A stretch of DNA of 64,000 nucleotides from Dryas octopetala (Eukaryota > Streptophyta > Magnoliopsida > Rosales > Rosaceae). The notes beneath the pieces are model-generated. The model worked only from the letters and a program-made list of their open reading frames with translations, ran no database searches and was not told where the DNA came from. The first letter of the stretch is position 1. Each line of letters begins with the position of its first letter. Both the position numbers and the translations under genes were made by a program. Positions 35,170 to 48,114 of the stretch are shown here, in pieces. The stretch lies in NCBI GenBank assembly GCA_963921425.1, contig OY992840.1:12712501-12776500 (forward strand), written 5' to 3'.

Positions 35170-35510
35170 GGTTATACCAATTATACACAACAATCGATGC
35201 GATGACTTGAAGACAAGACCCAATTGATGGTTGCAGATTTGTAGTCTGGTATAATCCTTATTGTTTTCTTGGGCTGGTACTCGCACAAACATATTGGGCA
35301 AGTATTGTCATTAATTGGGCTTGGGCTTGGGGTTTGATAATTCTGTGATGGGTTGGTGCAGCTGACCACAAGCCCTCAACCCGATTGCAAGCCCAATAAT
35401 GAACATTTATAGCGCTGGAACTCTAATGCCAATCATTTTGCCATGCTTTAATTTGAAGTTCTTGAGAGACTTGAAAAGACTGAAATTGCTGCAACATTGA
35501 ATTGCATTTC
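35170..35510 (-). pseudogene. RING exon 2 fragment, RING half deleted
   Basis: The minus strand keeps the degraded membrane-span region, [20 protein letters not shown] and then IPDYKS. The Cys-x-His-x2-His-x2-Cys core is deleted. The upstream linker is also out of frame. No exon 1 adjoins it: the CACTA element begins ~100 bp further right, in what would be its intron. Confidence 0.8.
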
Positions 35511-36663
35511 ATTAGTTCATGGCCAAGTATGACAGTATATATGCAGGACGAAGCTTCTAAATGCACCTAACAATTTAATTATGAAAGGTATACTATATGT
35601 ATACACTACTCCAATTCTTATCAAAGCCAACCAATTTCAAGGGTATCCTCCCTCCATTAAACAACTAATGTTTAGTTGTTTAAGCTATTAGCCACCAATT
35701 AGCCTCTAATAAGCTGTTAGTTGTACAGATTGAGGTGGCTAATACTCAATACATGCCAATCTGAAGGTTTTGGTGGCTGCAAAGATCAAATCTGACATTG
35801 ATGTAGACAAGGGCTTAAGCAACTAAACATTAGTTTTGTTGGTGGTTTAGTGAAACTAAAGATATAATAAAAAACTGATTAGCCATGCCTTATTAAACCA
35901 AAGATGATTGGTTTGACAGTGATTCTCACCATTGCTCCAGTAGTTGGTTAAACATGTCAACTCTTTCACAAATGGTTTGAAATTTATATCAATTTGGTGG
36001 CAGCCTGGACATTATGTGCTACCAATATTGCCAACTAATTCCATATATGGTTTGTACATGTTCCACTAATATTCATATGGTGACATGGAATTACTAATAC
36101 AATTCAACCCCATTTGTTATGAAAATTATTGGTTGATTAAATGGTTACACTAATGACAAACAGTGGATTCATTAATTGTTACTTCTGCATTGAAACTATT
36201 GTATTTGCTGAATTGATTTTGTGGCTAATAAAATCATCATACAACATACATTCCAAAAAGACCAAATGGGAAGCTAATCAAATGGAACTTGTTTTCCAAA
36301 CATAAGGATAAACATATATTCATATTGATGAGTGCCAGAGGAATTACAAACATTGCTGCAGCAAATGCTATCTCTAAAGCATTTTTCTAATATGCACAAC
36401 CACTTAAAAAGTCTGCATTCACCAACCATTAATTACAACCTGAAAATGCAAGTTTCATCCCTCATGAAATTAACACAGCAGACTTAACCAACTATACGCT
36501 AGGATGCCCAAAAGAAGTACACTTGCTATTATATATTTGGCCAACTAGCTAAGATATATTAGCAAGTGCTACTATCCAAAATAAGTTTCAAAAACAAAAG
36601 TGTTGCAGCAGATATATTGAAGTCTAGCTATCACACACCTCTCTGGCAATATCACCAACTATT

Positions 36664-39101
36664 TCACTTCCGAGAGGCAAAGTTCCCCCCACTAGCAGTT
36701 GACAGCCTTCCGTGCTGACTTGTGCCTTCATTTGGAGAGGAGGAAGCATTCTGAAAACGACCACGATAGGACATATTTGTAGCAAAAGGGTTATGAGCAT
36801 CACGAACTGGAAGTGGTTGTTCAAGCTGTGGTGCGGAACACTCTGCTAAGACTTGTAGTGACGCACCCAAGCTTGCTTGCGTGCTTCCAGTAGGCGAAAC
36901 AGCATTCCTGAAGTAATTGTCAAGAGCACTTGTAACACGAGTCTCAAAGTGCATCTCCATGTACTGCTGCTGCCTTTGCAGATGCATAATCTCCTCTTCA
37001 TGCATGTTTCGAACTCGCTCCAACTCAGAACGGCATTGATCCATCGCATGTCTTCCTCTTTCAATCTCCTCTTTCTGTTGTTCTGATTCTCTGGCAGCTC
37101 TCTCGATTTCTTGCTCATACTCAGCGCGCAGAGCATGCAATTCCGCTGACAAACCTCGCCTATCAGACACAAACCCTAGTATGTCTGAGGGAGTGACCCC
37201 AATGCCATAACCCTTTACACGATTCCCGTGCTCTGGGCCAAGAACAGCAGCAAACACATCATTGCAATCCTTCTCTGTCAGCTCCCTACTATTCGGCATC
37301 TCTTGGATTGCACGAACCCTGCTATCCAAATCATCCTGTACATAATAGCTAAGTAATTTATAAACAATCCAGGCCTTTTTCACCACCTAAATCACATGTT
37401 GCACACACAATAAAGGAGGTCATTTACAATAAAGGAGGTGTTAGTCCCATCATGTGATGATTCACATTCAATGGATGTTGAAGAACCACGTGGTGAATCA
37501 AATAATCTGTTGGAGAGAAACAAGAGTAGAATAATTCACTATATGCAACAGGTTCCAGTTACACTCACCATGATTCTCCCAGATGTTGCATCAACAGGCT
37601 CCCCACTTGCCTTGCGATGGGTCAGCTTGAAAAATTCAATCCGATCAGGCTCATACCCATGCTCTTGTATCTGCCAATTCCATACATTTATGTGAATAAT
37701 ATGAAATAAATCAACTGCCTCTGTATTTTGAAAAGCACAACTCTGTTTTTCACTTAGAAAAGGTTTTCAATATGCGCAGCCTATACTCACATATTCATCT
37801 CGCAGCTGCGCATATGATTTGGTCCCGGTTGTGTGGCCCATATTCAGCTTTGCACGGTTCACTATGTTAATTGCACGGCGACGCTGCATGTACACAAATA
37901 CACATCTTAGTTTGACATAAACAATTGCATTACTGAAGTATAACATAATTTGATGTTAGATTTTGTAAACTAATCCAAAAATTGCACATGTGTTATATAT
38001 ATGTCATATATATTTAGCATATATTTCACATTTACTTTACACAAAGAAATTCAAATTAGGATTAATTTACCAAATAAAAAATTAAGTATTAGGTCTGCTA
38101 ATTAGAAATTCATAAACTTGAACAATATTTCACATGCATACACTTATATAACTTGAAAATGAACTTACCATTCCCTTTTCGGAATCCCAAAATGCAACCA
38201 ATCGTGTCCATTGGAGAGGACATACATGCTGGTCACCACAGTGGAATCTTGCATTTGTGTTCAGGTTCGGGTAGTACCAATCTTTGCGCAGGATGCACTT
38301 GTGATGCTTCCAACGTTCATTCAATTTTGTCTCCACCACGTACCGAATTCTCAAGGCCAAAGCCTTAGTCCTACTGTCATTCCAGTCAATTGTTGCCTGC
38401 ACACCAATAATTTTGCATAATGAAGTAATAACAATCACAAAATAACAAATCTTGGTAAATTCAATGTGTTGCTAAGTATACCTCAATTTTGGCCCAAGAC
38501 GTGTTTAGCACAAGCCCTCGAAATTGTCTCCAATCTTCCACATTAATTGGGAAAAGTTTGTTATCGATGGCCAGTTGGCCTAGGTAACGAGCAAAGCGCG
38601 CCACAGTTCTGCTAGGTGCCACTGCTTGCCCATACTTGTTGAACCTCATAATCTCACGTCCGGATATTGCCCAGTTTGGATGGTTGCGACCCCTGCGCTT
38701 CCTCAAGTCCACAATAGCAATATGGGCCTGATCATTCTCCTCTTCATCAGCCTGCCCAACATGAACCGCAACCTCTATGGGATTTGGAATGAATTGGTCA
38801 TTACCAAGTGCCTGTGCTTGAATAGCATCAAAGGCTGCCTGAACATCTGCTTGGTTTCCTATTGCTTGGGTCTCAGACTCATTCTCCAAACCATGCTCAC
38901 CTCCATCTCCAGTCCCTAATCCTTGCACATCATCGAGTCCCACTGCCAGAGGGTGAGGTACAGCTTCACTGGTTGTTTAAACAAAAAATAGGCACTCATC
39001 AGACCATAATTAGACCACATGCAATTATTAAATGTTTTTCATGTAAAAAACAATCCCACTGATGCCATATGGGATTTAAACATTTACCTTGTTCCTGCCA
39101 T
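36664..39101 (-). CDS. CACTA-associated protein, Transposase_24 (Ptta/En/Spm) type
   Basis: Six exons with GT/AG junctions and consistent phases: 39088-39101, 38482-38968, 38169-38396, 37791-37883, 37569-37670 and 36664-37335; 1596 nt, about 531 residues, no stop. It starts MAGTSEAVPHPLAV, followed by an acidic/Gln-rich region. The conserved Transposase_24-type core comes next: FARYLGQLAIDNKLFPINVE, WKHHKCILRKDWYY, INIVNRAKLNMGHTTGTKSY, EPDRIEFFKLTHRK. A long coiled coil (ELHALRAEYEQEIERAAR onward) and a low-complexity tail follow. Such proteins are the TNPA-like DNA-binding partners encoded by CACTA elements. The gene looks functional, in contrast to the TNP2 gene of the same element. The tiny 14 nt first exon is inferred from splice signals and frame. 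Confidence 0.78.
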
Positions 39102-39327
39102 TTCTACCAAGTGCAGACACTAAATGGAAAATTAGCTGCACAATCGAAAGATATTTAACTATGTTAGTCCGAAATTCCTTTCAGCTGCCACCAACAAACA
39201 AATAATGTATTAACATTATGTAAATCATAGTGAGGTTATTTCAATCCATTAGACATTATATATGTATAACATGATTGGTCCTAGCATATATAAATGTCCT
39301 TCCATCCACATTCATAAGCTTAGTGAG

Positions 39328-39930
39328 GTTCGGTTTTCAACTGGTGCGATCCGGTCCTAAAGCCTTAAAAACAAACAAAAGTTCACAGGAGGTCCGGTCC
39401 TCAAAGGAGAGAACCGGACCTCAATCACAGAAATGACATAGCGACTGACTGTAGGTCCGGTTCTCGACTGGTGAGGTCCGGTTCTCAACGCCTTAAACAC
39501 AAACATAATTAAATGTAGGTCCGGTCTTCAATGGAGAGAACCGGTTCTGAAGTCCTGAAATTTCAAAGCGAATTACTGGAGGTCCGGTCCTCAAATGGTG
39601 AGGTCCGGTCCTATAGCCTTAAAACAAACATAGTTGACTGGAGGTCCGGTTCTCAATGGAGAGAACCGGTTTTCAACCCCAGAAATTTGAAAGAGACGTA
39701 CTGGAGGTCCGGTCCTCAAATGGTGAAGACCGGTCCTCTAGCCTTAAAACAAACATGGTTGACTGGAGGTCCGGTCCTCAATGGAGAGAACCGGTTTTCA
39801 ACCCCATAAATTTGAAAGAGACGTACTGGAGGTCCGGTCCTCAACTGGTGAGGATCGGTTCTCAAGCAGTTAAAAGAAACATTTGTCGACTGTAGGTCCG
39901 GTCCTCAAATTAGAGGACCGGTTCTCTGAA
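39328..39930 (+). repeat. GGTCCGG repeat block 1 (~20 motifs)
   Basis: Alternating GAGGTCCGGTCCTCAA / GAGAACCGGTTCTC type motifs, each a near-palindrome around CCGG, arranged in a ~60 bp and ~120 bp higher-order pattern (GGAGGTCCGGTTCTCAATGG recurs). Clusters like this in CACTA elements are commonly the binding sites of the TNPA-like protein. The open frames here come from the periodicity. Confidence 0.85.
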
Positions 39931-41858
39931 ATGTATAATTGTAATGATGCTCTTATTTTTCTAAAAGTAATCCAATTCTAAAATACATGACATTATTAAA
40001 ATTATTTTTTAAAGAAACATTTCAGCATAAACTTCTATTTAAAACATTGTTGGTCCACATGTCATGAATAAACCTTTCATCCAATACTTGTTACACCCCT
40101 TTCAGTGACATATATTTCTAATAATATTGTTTCATTACTTCTACTGAAGATTCAATCTCACTATTTAATTTTGTGTTGTCATTTTTGTATATCAATGTGT
40201 ATAGCATGTATGAATAGGCTCTATTAGGATTTTCAATTTATTATGTTAGAATAGGCTCTATTATTCCATCCAGATTCATAACCCTAGTAAGAATCCAGGT
40301 TTTATGCAATAGACTTAGGCCTTGTGTGTGTGTGTGTGCAGGTTTATAAGAGCATAAAAATATTTGCATTTGGCAAAACACACTTTCAGTAGATCCTCTT
40401 GTAGAGGAAGGATACAACACAAATGTCCAAGATATATGAAGTAGATGCTGTGGAATCTTTAACCTGCAGACTTAAAGTGACATACTGATACAACACAGTT
40501 TGGTCGACTGTTACATGTGAGGGTTGCCTACAACACAGTAATGAATAAACTAAAATAATAGCATACATACATCAATAGCAGCACCAATAGTATTTAATGT
40601 ACTCAAGAGAATCTTGACTCTACAACCAAACAAAACAAAAACCAGTTGTGTGTTAATCACCTGATGCTTGCTCAAACAAACTTTAACTCTCACCTTCACC
40701 TAACAGCCACTAGGTGCGCAGTTCTTAAGAGAAGACAGTAAAGGAGCAAGTAAAGGTCTGTATCCCACTGAAGCAGCAGATCTCTTATATAAAGCCTTCA
40801 GCAGGGATATGGCCAAATAATGGCTTAGGGATGTGGCCCAAAATAATCCCACTCCTCTTTTATTTTAGAAATCAATTGTTTTTGTTAAAAATATAATTTA
40901 TTCCCATCACTTTTACAACATTTGGAGGTAAAACATTTGGGGAAATGGATTTGTTTCACTTTGAACTTTCAGCCATGGCGCCAAGTGGGTAAAAGTTTCC
41001 CTCCCACCACTGTTGTTGCACATCCTTCCACACCAAAGAAACCAACAGCTAAGTTAAGTTGTATACTAGGGGAACAATAGCTGTCTTCCACCTTATCACA
41101 ATGCACTAAAACAAGCTGCGTACCTGCATGGCCAAGTTCCTTCTCAACAGTGGGTATGTATATGATGACATTAGATAGAATTAATCTGGTTACTTTATTC
41201 CACTTCTTAAAGTACACCATCACAACCAAACTAATAAACAACATCATACTTAAAGAAAAGTCATCATCTACCAATAATTTATATTAATTTAGTTTTTATT
41301 CTAACTAGTTCTCTTAAGTATTAATAAAAGTAACAAAAGTAACAATTTAGTGTTTTGTTTTTTGGTCTCTGTTTTTATGCTGTCCAGTTTTCTTAATTAA
41401 TAATAAAAGTCACAAAAGTAATAATTTTTCTTTTCTCAGTTTTTTGGCTAACTAGTTTTCTTAAGTACAATAAGAAAGTTGGTTTAGTTTTTTAAAAGTA
41501 TGCTTTACCTTGACATTTCAATTGAAGTATGTCATGGTTTTGCTGTTGTGATGGTGTGGGTTTCACCTTTTGCAAGTTGCCTTTTGAATTACCAAACAAC
41601 AACACATTAAAGTTAAAACATTTAAAATACTCCACCTTCATACATTACATTACATGTGACTCCCTTATACAATAGAGTGTAAGATCCATTACATTCTACT
41701 TCCCTGTTAATATGATCTCACTCTAGCTCATATGATTCATTACATTCCAATGCTACTTCCCCTGCCCATATGATCCCACTCTAGCTATTTTATTTAGCCT
41801 AAAGATCTAGCATCCAAATGGATACACCTGAGATCAACATATTCAGCAGGGATATCAC
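39931..41858. other. Internal CACTA region without recognisable gene
   Basis: AT-rich. Short (TG)n at ~40326-40338. The minus-strand frame at 40969-41274 has no recognisable similarity. Nothing else seen. Confidence 0.4.
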
Positions 41859-42140
41859 CTAATTTCCTAAATCAGTTGGTGGTTTGCTGCTATGCTCCTT
41901 AGTCCACCATGCATACATATCTTCCACCTCCCTCAAATACATTTCATACTCACTGTCGGTACCGTCAAAAGAGTCATTTTCTGGGGTTGCAGGTTTTGGC
42001 ACAGTCCACCTCGCCCTGTTTGCCTTCTTCTTATATCGATACCTTCGACCTTCACCCTTGGAAGTACTATGTGCAGTAGGTGCTGGCTGAGGTTGCTGTG
42101 GTGGTTTGGGCTGCTCCACCTCCACCTCCACCCCATGCAC
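41859..42140 (-). CDS. Small Pro/Lys-rich open frame inside the CACTA element, unknown
   Basis: 93 codons: MHGVEVEVEQPKPPQQPQPA, then a basic stretch (YRYKKKANRARW) and an acidic C-terminal part (SFDGTDSEYEMYLREVEDMY). I do not recognise it. It may be an exon of a transposon gene, since it lies on the same strand as its neighbours, but no flanking exon can be defined. It could also be chance. Confidence 0.3.
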   Translation of the reverse strand: MHGVEVEVEQPKPPQQPQPAPTAHSTSKGEGRRYRYKKKANRARWTVPKPATPENDSFDGTDSEYEMYLREVEDMYAWWTKEHSSKPPTDLGN

Positions 42141-42518
42141 TTCTAATAAGCTGAACCATGAATAACAATCAACAGTGATTTCTCAGCTTTGTGCATGCAA
42201 TAGTTGAGTGGACTGATTTCTGCTATTGACATGTCCACTCTATCACAGACGAAACAGTTAAGATTCCTCATGCAGAATGTGAACAGTTGATAGGCTCATG
42301 AGGCAGCTTTTGGAGTTTTAAAAAGGGTTTTCTTTTTCAGTTCATGTATATGATCAAAGCCATGCTATGCTGAAATACCTTATCAAAATCCACTTCATTT
42401 GTAATCCTACAATCTTGTTTGTTCGTGAGTGGATTTGGATTAGTAAACCTACACCAGTTAGTATGATTTCAGTTATTTCGGAGCCACAAATGTATTAGTT
42501 TTTGTCATTAAAAATTGA

Positions 42519-43031
42519 TTAGGATAGTTCAAATGGAGTAAATATAGTTTTTTCTAAAAACTGCACATTGTGGAAAAAAATCATTGCATTGAACAATTTG
42601 TTTAATGTCAACAAAAAAAACCTCTTTCTTATTTGTTTAATGTCATCACGAGTAATCATACATTTGTGCTCCCGAAGAAACACATGTGAATCCTTAGTTA
42701 CTTTGAAATCGGGAGGAAAGTTGGCATAAAACTCACCAACAAGATTGATATTGTATTTAGGGAAGGATTCGACATATGGTCGCAGACCACGTGCCGCTAA
42801 AATATTCACGAAGTCAGCACTCATCTCTCGAATGACAATTGGACGCTCAGATATAAAACCTCTATCTTCTATCACCTCCCAACGGGCTTCACAGTCCGCA
42901 TTGCGAAACCGTCTATACTGACTTGAGTCTTCCCTAGGAATAGGAGTCTCTTCCTGAGGTTCGGAAGAAGTCGCTTGAGATTTCCTTTTCTTAGCAATGG
43001 GCTACTGAGAGGATGCTTTCTTAGGGGCCAT
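42519..43031 (-). pseudogene. Putative plant transposon protein (Transposase_32-like) remnant
   Basis: ATG at 43031 gives MAPKKASSQ, then an in-frame TAG (43002-43004). The frame continues with PIAKKRKSQA, a linker, RWEVIEDRGFISERPIVI and LRPYVESF-x8-LVGEFYANF. The 'erGf...f..y...lV.EFYAN' pattern is typical of the 'putative plant transposon protein' domain found in many legume and rosid annotations. The C-terminal part is cut short. It may be nested in the CACTA element or part of its cargo. Confidence 0.55.
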
Positions 43032-43679
43032 TACACTAGACACCACAACAAAACAACAAGCCATACCATGAACCCAACAACAAGTAAGACCAACAACCCA
43101 AGGACAATTAAAAAATGCAAAAACCCATCCGTCAATCAGAGATGACAATATTCATAAGGCACAAATAATCCCAAGAAATTACACAAGGGAACCCATACCA
43201 GCAAACAAAAACAATGTCCCAAGCAAGTTTAGAGAAGCACAAATTGTATGTTTGGAGAAAGAGAACACATACCCGAGAGGACAAGCCATAACATCCATCG
43301 AGCCACCACAAGAAATAAGTGGAAACACAAAAAAACAAGCAACAAAGAAGACAAACCAAGTTAGAAAACATAAAATAAAAAAAATGCCGAAAATTTAAGG
43401 AAAAGGAAGAAATTGCCGAAAAATTAGAGAAATACCTTGGTCAAGAACAGAAATCAATGGGTAATCTTCCCACAGGGCCGAAAATTGAGTAAGAAGAAAT
43501 TCTGAGATTAAATGTGATTTGATGAGGGATTGAGAGGAGGAAGAGAGAAGAAAATAAGAGATAATAAGGAGAAGAAGACCAACGCAGTGGAGAATGAGGG
43601 GGGCACAGGTCACGAGAAAAGGGGGAAAGGAAGGAAAAAAGAAGAAGGGGTTTTTAAATTTTTTTAATCAGAGAATCGC
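43032..43679. other. Internal CACTA region, upstream of the Transposase_32-like remnant
   Basis: Purine-rich near 43490-43660 on the plus strand. No supported gene; minus-strand frames at 43132-43371 and 43395-43613 have hydrophobic low-complexity content only. Confidence 0.4.
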
Positions 43680-44050
43680 GCCTCTGGAAGTCCGGTTCTC
43701 GAAGAGGAGGTCCGGTTCTCAGTCAAAAATTGGAAGGAGGGACGATGAAGCATCTCCCTGGAGGTCCGGTTCTCACAATGTAGGTCCGGTTCTCAATTGC
43801 TGCAGATAAATTGGATCACCTCTGGAGGACCGGTCATTTCAGTTGGAGGTCCGGTCCTCAATTTTTTTTTTTTAAAACCAAGTTTGTGTAGCCCAAAAGG
43901 AGGTCCGGTTCTTAGTCAATTTAGAAGCAAAGATGATGAAGCATCGCCCCTGGAGAACCGGTCCTCAAAAGGGAGGTCCGGTTTTCAATTGAAGCAGACA
44001 AAATGGGTCGCATCTGGAGGACCGGTTCTCTGAAGAGAGGTCCGGTCCTT
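43680..44050 (+). repeat. GGTCCGG repeat block 2
   Basis: About ten motifs of the same GGAGGTCCGGTTCTCA / GGAGGACCGGTCCTC type as at 39328-39930, more irregularly spaced. It lies between the TNP2 gene's 3' end and the Transposase_32-like remnant. Confidence 0.85.
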
Positions 44051-44351
44051 TATAAAAAATTTTATTTCATTTTATTTATGTAAAGTTTGTGCACTCGAAC
44101 CTAAAAACCACTTAAATACAAAAAGCACCCAGTCCTCAACTAGTTGAAAACATTACGTTATCAATACAACCCCAAAATAAAAAGGCCAATTGTGATTTAT
44201 ACATCAATGACTCTAGAAATCGACATTTTAATGTGTTTGGGAGTGCATCCACCATCAACAGAGCGACATTGTTTTCAAATTTTACATTGCCAAAACTAAC
44301 ATATGGAGAATAGTTCACAGGTTTGGCCCGGTGACAGCAAGTACAATTTGT

Positions 44352-47300
44352 TTATGTGGTTCTGATTGGGGATAGTCGTTCATCAATGGTTGTTCCTTCG
44401 ATATCTCCCCTTGGATTAATTTGATCATCACCTCTACAAATTTCATCCAAGGTTTGAACTCCGTAGACATCAGATGGAACCACAAGATTCATGTCATACA
44501 GATCACGTGGTTCAGTATCAACTATGACATGCCAATCAGGATCCAAGGGGTCTTGAACGTAGAACACTTGCTTGGCCTGTGTAGCAAGTACAAAAGTGTC
44601 TTTTGTATTCAATTTTTTTTTGAAGTTAACCAATTTGAATCCAAATGCATCAACTTTTGACCCAACATGGTTATCAACCCATTCACAATCAAACAATACG
44701 CATGTACGACCATCTCCAAAATCCAACTTCACAATATCTATTACGACCCCGTAAAAATCCACTAGGGCAGTTATGGGTCTTTGGTCTCTCGTGCTTGAGT
44801 AACTTGGTGTATTGGCAGCCACAAAGATCCCACAATTTTGATTTTTTTTTCGTACATCCACGGACTTGATTCGGAAACGAAAACCGTTAATAACAAAACT
44901 CTTTAGATGCATCGCCCATTGAGAGGGGCCAAATGAAATTGCCCCTAAGTCTGGATGAACATGGTTCCCATTTACTAACATTGTTTCCACCTATATGGAC
45001 AATAAGGACAACCATAAATAATCACATATTAAATTATAAGACATGCAATTAGTAAGGTGTGTGAGATTCAATCATAACTTACAAGTTGCTTAAATACATG
45101 AGGGAAAGAATCGGTAGCTTGAGCAGTGCATGTCATTATCGTCGTCCTCCGTCCCCTTGCAGCAAGGCAGGTTGCCATGTGCTCACTGCGGGGCGAGTAA
45201 GTAAGTGTCAGGTAATAATTTTTAGGAACTTGTATATGAACACAAGTTCTTACCTTAAATATGGCTCAACCTCAGCGCAATTAAACAGACATGAACGCCA
45301 TAACTGCTCCCATATTGTGTAGTCGAGGAATTTTGTAGTTCCACTTCCCATCTGAATGCCTCTGCCTGCAAAAATTTCAAAGCCTTCACGTAATGAATGA
45401 GAACCGTCATTACTATTTCGGCCAAATCTATTTCGGCGAGTGTCAACATCATCCAAGTACATGGAGCAAAAAGACATGCATTCTTCTGCTATGTAACCCT
45501 CGGCTATACAACCCTCGGGTCTACGCTTGTTCCTAACATAAGACTTGAGTGTATGCAAATACCTACACCGAACAAAAATTTGAGGTAAGGTCAATGGTTA
45601 AACATGAATAAACATTTTACTCCATTGTTGTTATGGAAATTCAAGAAAAGCAAGTTGGAATCGTACCTTTCAATTGGGTACATCCACCGATATTGAACTG
45701 GACCTCCAATAGCAGCCTCCGAGGCTAGGTGTATTGGTAGGTGAAGCATAATGTCAAAGAAAGCTGGTGGAAAAATCCGCTCCATTTGGCAAAGGGTTAA
45801 TGCAATCCGGGGGTTCAAGTCTATGAATGCTTGTGGGGTAGCAGCTTTGACACAAATATTTTTGAAAAAGCTGCACATTTCAAGAATAATGCCAGCCACC
45901 CGTGGTGGGAGTATTCGTCGAACTGCCAGGGGTACCAAAGTTTACAGCAAAACATGACAATCATGACTTTTTAGACCCATGATTTTTTTCTCCTTCACGC
46001 TCACACACCTAGCAATGTTTGAGGAATATCCATCTGGAACCTTAACATTTTTAAGAACCTCACAAAACATTTCTTTCTCTTTATTAGTAAGAGTATATGC
46101 TGCTGCTGGCAGAAAAGTTTTGCTACCAATTCGGACTGGATGAAGCTCGGGCTTCAAATTTAACTTCTCAAGGTCACCACGTGCCTTCACCGTATCTTTA
46201 TTTTTCCCATCCAACCCTAGAAGAGTCCCAATAATGCTATCACACACATTTTTCTCTATGTGCATCACATCAAGGTTATGTCGCAATAAGTTGTACCTCC
46301 AATAGGGTAACCTAAAAAACACACTCTGCTTCTTCCAAGGTCCCTGGTATTCTGGAATGGTGGGTGCAGATGCACGTCTTTGTCTCGGCCGATTCTTATT
46401 CTTCTTTTTCTTTCCAAGTGTGAAGCTTAAACCAGATAAATTCAGTAGGCATGCTTCCCCTGAAAGGGCAGCAGGGGCAGGCCTTAACTCCCACTGTCCA
46501 TTGAATGCAACTTTTTCTTTTCGAAAACGATGCGTCATGGGTAGGAACCTGCGGTGCCCCAAATAACATTGTTTTCGGCTACAAGGTAAGTAGAGATGCT
46601 CTGTTTTCTCTTGACATTGTGGACAAGCTAACTCACCTTTCGTGCTCCACCCGGACAAGTTAGCATACGCTGGGAAATCATTAATTGTCCACAATAAGGC
46701 TGCTCTAAGTGTGAAAGTTTGGTTGGTGTGAACGTCATATGTACTGACACCATCATTCCACAATGTAGTCAGCTCATCTATCAACGGTTCCAGATAAATG
46801 TCAATATCATTGCCTGGGGCTTTCGGTCCGGGTATGAGTAAAGACATGATTAAATAAGGTTGAGTCATGCACATCCATGGAGGGAGGTTGTAGACACAAA
46901 GCACCACTGGCCAAGTGCTATGAGAAAGACTCATATGACCAAACGGATTAAATCCATCACTTGCAAGACCAAACCTCACATTACGGGGCTCCAAGGCGAA
47001 GTCCGGATAACGCTTGTCTAACTCTTTCCAAGCAGGTGAATCAGACGGATGCCTCATAATGCCGTCAGTACTTTCAGTCTTGTGCCATGTCATATGCTGG
47101 GCTGTGTGCCTAGACATGAATAGCCTTTGCAGCCGTGTGGTTACTGGAAAGTAACGTAACACTTTTAACGGCACTCTATTTTTGTTTTCATTGCCTTCAT
47201 CGCTATATCTAGGGTCACCACAAACTTTGCACACAACAGCGTCTTTATGCTCATTCCTATATAGCATGCAGTCATTCGGACATGCATCAATTTTTTCATA

Positions 47301-47921
47301 GTTCAAGCCTAACTCACCTATGAGCTTTTTTGTCTTGTAAAAAGAATCTGGCAGTGAGTTCACTAAAGGAAATGACCTCTTTAACAATGCCAGCAAGGTC
47401 GAAAATGACTTGTCACTCCAGCTAAAAAGACACTTTATGTGATAGAGCTCAACTATGAACTCAAGTTTTTTCATATGGCTTGCACCAGGGTATAGTTCAA
47501 CGTCAACCTCCTTGAGTAAATTATAAAACCGCAAAGCATCTTCAGTAGGTCCAACGTGGGTTGCAGGATCTGAAGTGCTCCCATCATGTTCACCCCCATA
47601 ATTATGAAATAAATCCTCCATAACATAGTGCATTTTAGAATTGGTGTGAGGTGTCATTGTGTTTGATTCAGCAATTTGCTCTCCGTGATTGGTCCAAACT
47701 GTATCCACATATCGGTGATCCATACCAAATTCAACCATATCATCCTCTACATCTTTACGAGACCTCCAAAATCTGTTGTAGCACTTACGACATGGACACT
47801 TAATTTGGTTATCAACTGCCACATTGGCAAAACAGAAATCCAAAAACGTTCGCAATCCATGGTCATATTGGGGTGTTAGCCGGTCTAATCTCACCCAACT
47901 TTTGTCAACACTATAACTCAT
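44352..47921 (-). pseudogene. TNP2-like CACTA transposase, one nonsense codon
   Basis: Four exons with clean junctions: 45667-47921, 45254-45562, 45083-45185 and 44352-44990; 3306 nt, 1102 codons. Domains in order: Transpos_assoc (KSWVRLDRL...GLRTFLDFCF, with the CPCRKC cluster); Transposase_21/Tnp2 core (FGLASDGFNPFGHMSLSHST, LIPGPKAPGNDIDIYLEPL, LRAALLWTINDFPAYANLSG, RHNLDVMHIEKNVCDSIIG); DUF4218 (SHDCHVLL, IARCVSV, YVRNKRRPEGCIAEGYIAEE); DUF4216 (LFDCEWVDN, QVFYVQDPLDPDWHV). The only break is TAA at codon 660 (45942-45944), in the conserved HVLL|x|TLVPLAVRR region where family members usually have Gln. One C-to-T change would explain it. The upstream ATG at 47951 is in frame but looks like leader or intron; 47921 is preferred. 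Confidence 0.88.
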
Positions 47922-48114
47922 CCTATAATAAGACACAATTGTAATTACCATAAGGTTCTATAAGATGTCTCCACTAACAGAAATTATATTATATATAAGC
48001 AAATATTAACAAAAGCATAATTAACTTCAGCCACATCTACTCTTCAAAAGCAAATATTAACAAAAGCAAATATTAGCAAATATTAACTTCAGCCACATCT
48101 CCTCTTCAGCGAAC

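Noticed and set aside
35604..35620. CACTACTCC as the left terminus of the CACTA element
   Set aside because: No complementary end ...GGAGTAGTG with a matching 3-bp duplication was found on the right, so it is left as a candidate only.
39531..39895. Plus-strand frames with repeated ERTG..QWREPVFNP text
   Set aside because: They come from translation of the GGTCCGG repeat block, with periodicity matching the DNA repeat.
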